DNA from: Labrys miyagiensis | GTDB lineage: Bacteria > Pseudomonadota > Alphaproteobacteria > Rhizobiales > Labraceae | NCBI RefSeq assembly: GCF_030160835.1 | Contig: NZ_BSPC01000004.1 | Location: 1-64,000 of the forward strand | Direction of reading: 5' to 3' | Length of the DNA: 64,000 nucleotides | Part shown: one piece after another, positions 62,835 to 64,000 of the stretch | Position numbering within the stretch: position 1 is the stretch's first letter | Layout of the letters: the number at the start of each line of letters is the position of its first letter | Made by a program: the position numbers and the translations under genes | Notes under the pieces: generated by a model | The model's database searches: none | Told to the model about the DNA's origin: nothing | Seen by the model: only the letters and a program-made list of their open reading frames with translations

Positions 62835-63689
62835 ATGATACCGAAGCTCGCGATCAACCGCACCGTCTCGCCCTTCCGCGACCTCACCTCCTTCCTCGCA
62901 GTCGCCCGCGGCGCCGGCGTGCAGGGCGTGGAGATCCGAAACGATGTGGAGGGGCAGGAGTTCGCCAACGGCCTGGCGCCCCGCGAACTTGCCTCGCGGG
63001 TGGCCGAGGCGAGACTGACGATCGCCTCGATCAACGCCTTGCAGCGCTTCAACGACTGGAATGCCGAGCGCGCCCGGGAAGCGCGTTTTCTGATCGAATA
63101 CGCGGCGACGTGCGGCGCGCCCGCGATCGTTCTCTGCCCGGTTGTCGATGAACGGGACGGCCGGAGCCCTCTTCAGTTGGAGGCCGATCTGCGCCGTTCC
63201 CTCCTCGCCCTGAAGCCTGTGCTTGCCGACAATGGCGTCATCGGCCTCGTCGAGCCGCTCGGCATGCCGGCCAGCACTCTGAAGTTCAAAGGTCCGGCCG
63301 TTGCGGCTATCGAGGACGTCGATGGCCTTGGCCGACTGGCCCTATGCCACGATACCTTCCAGCATTTTCGCTGCGGTGATCAAGCGTTATACCCGCAACA
63401 TACCCGCTTGGTTCACGTCTCGGGCATCTCGCGCCGGGATCTTCCGCCCGAGAGGCTGCGAGAGCCGGACCGTGGCTTTGTCGGTCCCGATGACATCGCA
63501 GGCAATGTCGAGCAGGTGATCGCGTTCCTTGGTGCTGGCTATGATGGCTTCATTTCCTTCGAGCCCTTCGATCCCGTCTTGCAGGCCCATCCTGATCCCG
63601 GGCCGGCCCTGGCCGAGAGCATCCGCTATTTGAACTCGGCGGTGATGAATATGGGAGCCGGAAACCCAGTAACAGCGGCCTCGCCCTAA
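62835..63689 (+). CDS. TIM-barrel sugar isomerase/epimerase (IolI-like)
   Basis: A 284-aa xylose-isomerase-like TIM barrel. KLAINRTVSPFRDLTSFLAV and GVQGVEIRNDVEG match the IolI (2-keto-myo-inositol isomerase) branch; IVLCPVVDERDG and the metal-site residues GLVEPLGMP (Glu), LCHDTFQHF (Asp/His) and FISFEPFDP (Glu) follow. The GAGGAGAGG site precedes ATG 62835. No other iol genes are in the window, so inositol use is only suggested. The next gene begins ~125 bp downstream. Confidence 0.82.
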   Translation: MIPKLAINRTVSPFRDLTSFLAVARGAGVQGVEIRNDVEGQEFANGLAPRELASRVAEARLTIASINALQRFNDWNAERAREARFLIEYAATCGAPAIVLCPVVDERDGRSPLQLEADLRRSLLALKPVLADNGVIGLVEPLGMPASTLKFKGPAVAAIEDVDGLGRLALCHDTFQHFRCGDQALYPQHTRLVHVSGISRRDLPPERLREPDRGFVGPDDIAGNVEQVIAFLGAGYDGFISFEPFDPVLQAHPDPGPALAESIRYLNSAVMNMGAGNPVTAASP

Positions 63690-63815
63690 AATCCTCCGCC
63701 TACAGACTGTCGTGGCCGATCTCGCACTATCCAAATGCCTGACTATTGGGCCCGGTAGGATCGACTATAATCAGGAAAGAATATTCGGTGGGGAAACGCG
63801 CCTTTGGAGAGGGAC

Positions 63816-64000
63816 GTGATCCTTCTCGATGGCTTCGGGATCATCGCCAGCGACCTGGTGCCTCCTGGAACCGTCGCGATCATGCTTCACGGTGGCGATG
63901 TCAAGGTCGTCCCCGCCGAAAATCTGCGGGCGACTGTCCAGCAGCTGGGCGCCGACAAGATCGAAGGGCTGTCGATGGCCCCGTCGGATTTCGAGAAGGT
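63816..64000 (+). CDS. Unidentified gene, cut by window edge
   Basis: An open frame from GTG 63816 reading VILLDGFGIIASDLVPPGTV, then AIMLHGGDVKVVPAENLRAT to the window end without a stop. GGAGAGGG lies just upstream. Codon use looks like a real gene. Only ~61 residues are visible and I do not recognise the family. Same strand as the IolI-like gene, so possibly in its operon. Confidence 0.5.
   Translation, partial: MILLDGFGIIASDLVPPGTVAIMLHGGDVKVVPAENLRATVQQLGADKIEGLSMAPSDFEK

Overview
The window is GC-rich (mid-60s % by eye) DNA from an alphaproteobacterium, most likely a member of the Hyphomicrobiales (Rhizobiales). The evidence is the DUF2948-hisD-UPF0262-phosphatase gene string, an ALA-synthase hemA (C4 pathway), a CIRCE-controlled groES-groEL pair, the many small palindromic interspersed repeats, and protein families typical of soil and plant-associated rhizobial relatives. 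I cannot fix the genus. Most of the region is chromosomal housekeeping interleaved with catabolic and transport cassettes; I see no phage, plasmid or CRISPR signature.

Layout. 0-4 kb: META-domain lipoprotein, then the conserved string phosphatase-UPF0262-hisD-DUF2948 (all minus). 4-9 kb: a ThDP enzyme, a cytochrome c with a translationally coupled partner, a Crp/Fnr regulator and a long Ddl. 9-17 kb: a two-subunit molybdenum hydroxylase of the NicA/NicB type (the large subunit carries three c-type haem motifs), an orphan choline-type binding protein, a SemiSWEET, an HxlR regulator and an enamidase homologue. Together these suggest oxidation of a nicotinate-like N-heterocycle. 17-23 kb: tandem SnoaL-like genes, a Kef-type antiporter, a ParD antitoxin with a frameshifted ParE, and groES-groEL under a visible promoter plus CIRCE. 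23-32 kb: EamA transporter, CHRD protein, hemA, a GH25 lipoprotein, a secreted alpha/beta hydrolase, a decayed IS110 element, murA, a 57-aa protein and tRNA-Thr(GGT).

33-44 kb: PAS-PAS-GGDEF-EAL protein, YqjD-like protein, a C69-type Ntn hydrolase with Ser where Cys is expected, gnd, small secreted and DNA-binding proteins, a phosphatase, about 970 bp of unexplained DNA bracketed by direct repeats, and an ArsB-like permease. 44-53 kb: a sugar-acid type cassette (aldo-keto reductase divergent from an enolase-superfamily dehydratase, a cytosolic binding-protein-like protein and a double-winged-helix GntR regulator) with two adjacent palindromes in the divergent promoter, then cspA, a PLP decarboxylase and a class II aldolase. 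53-61 kb: a compact six-gene sugar operon (SIS isomerase, FGGY kinase, ABC permease, binding protein, double ATPase, RPE-type epimerase) followed upstream by its SorC regulator; matching 14-bp palindromes sit upstream of both the operon and the regulator. 61-64 kb: an Rrf2 regulator with its own promoter and operator, an NADP-dependent reductase, an IolI-like TIM barrel and a gene running off the window.

Several families of palindromic repeats (called A to G here) fill the intergenic spaces. One has apparently supplied the start codon and first codons of the cytochrome c gene. The strongest candidates for something not fully described are the sugar operon with its SorC operator pair, the GntR/cytosolic binding-protein cassette, and the NicAB-like plus enamidase combination. 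All homology statements are from reading the sequence; no searches were run.
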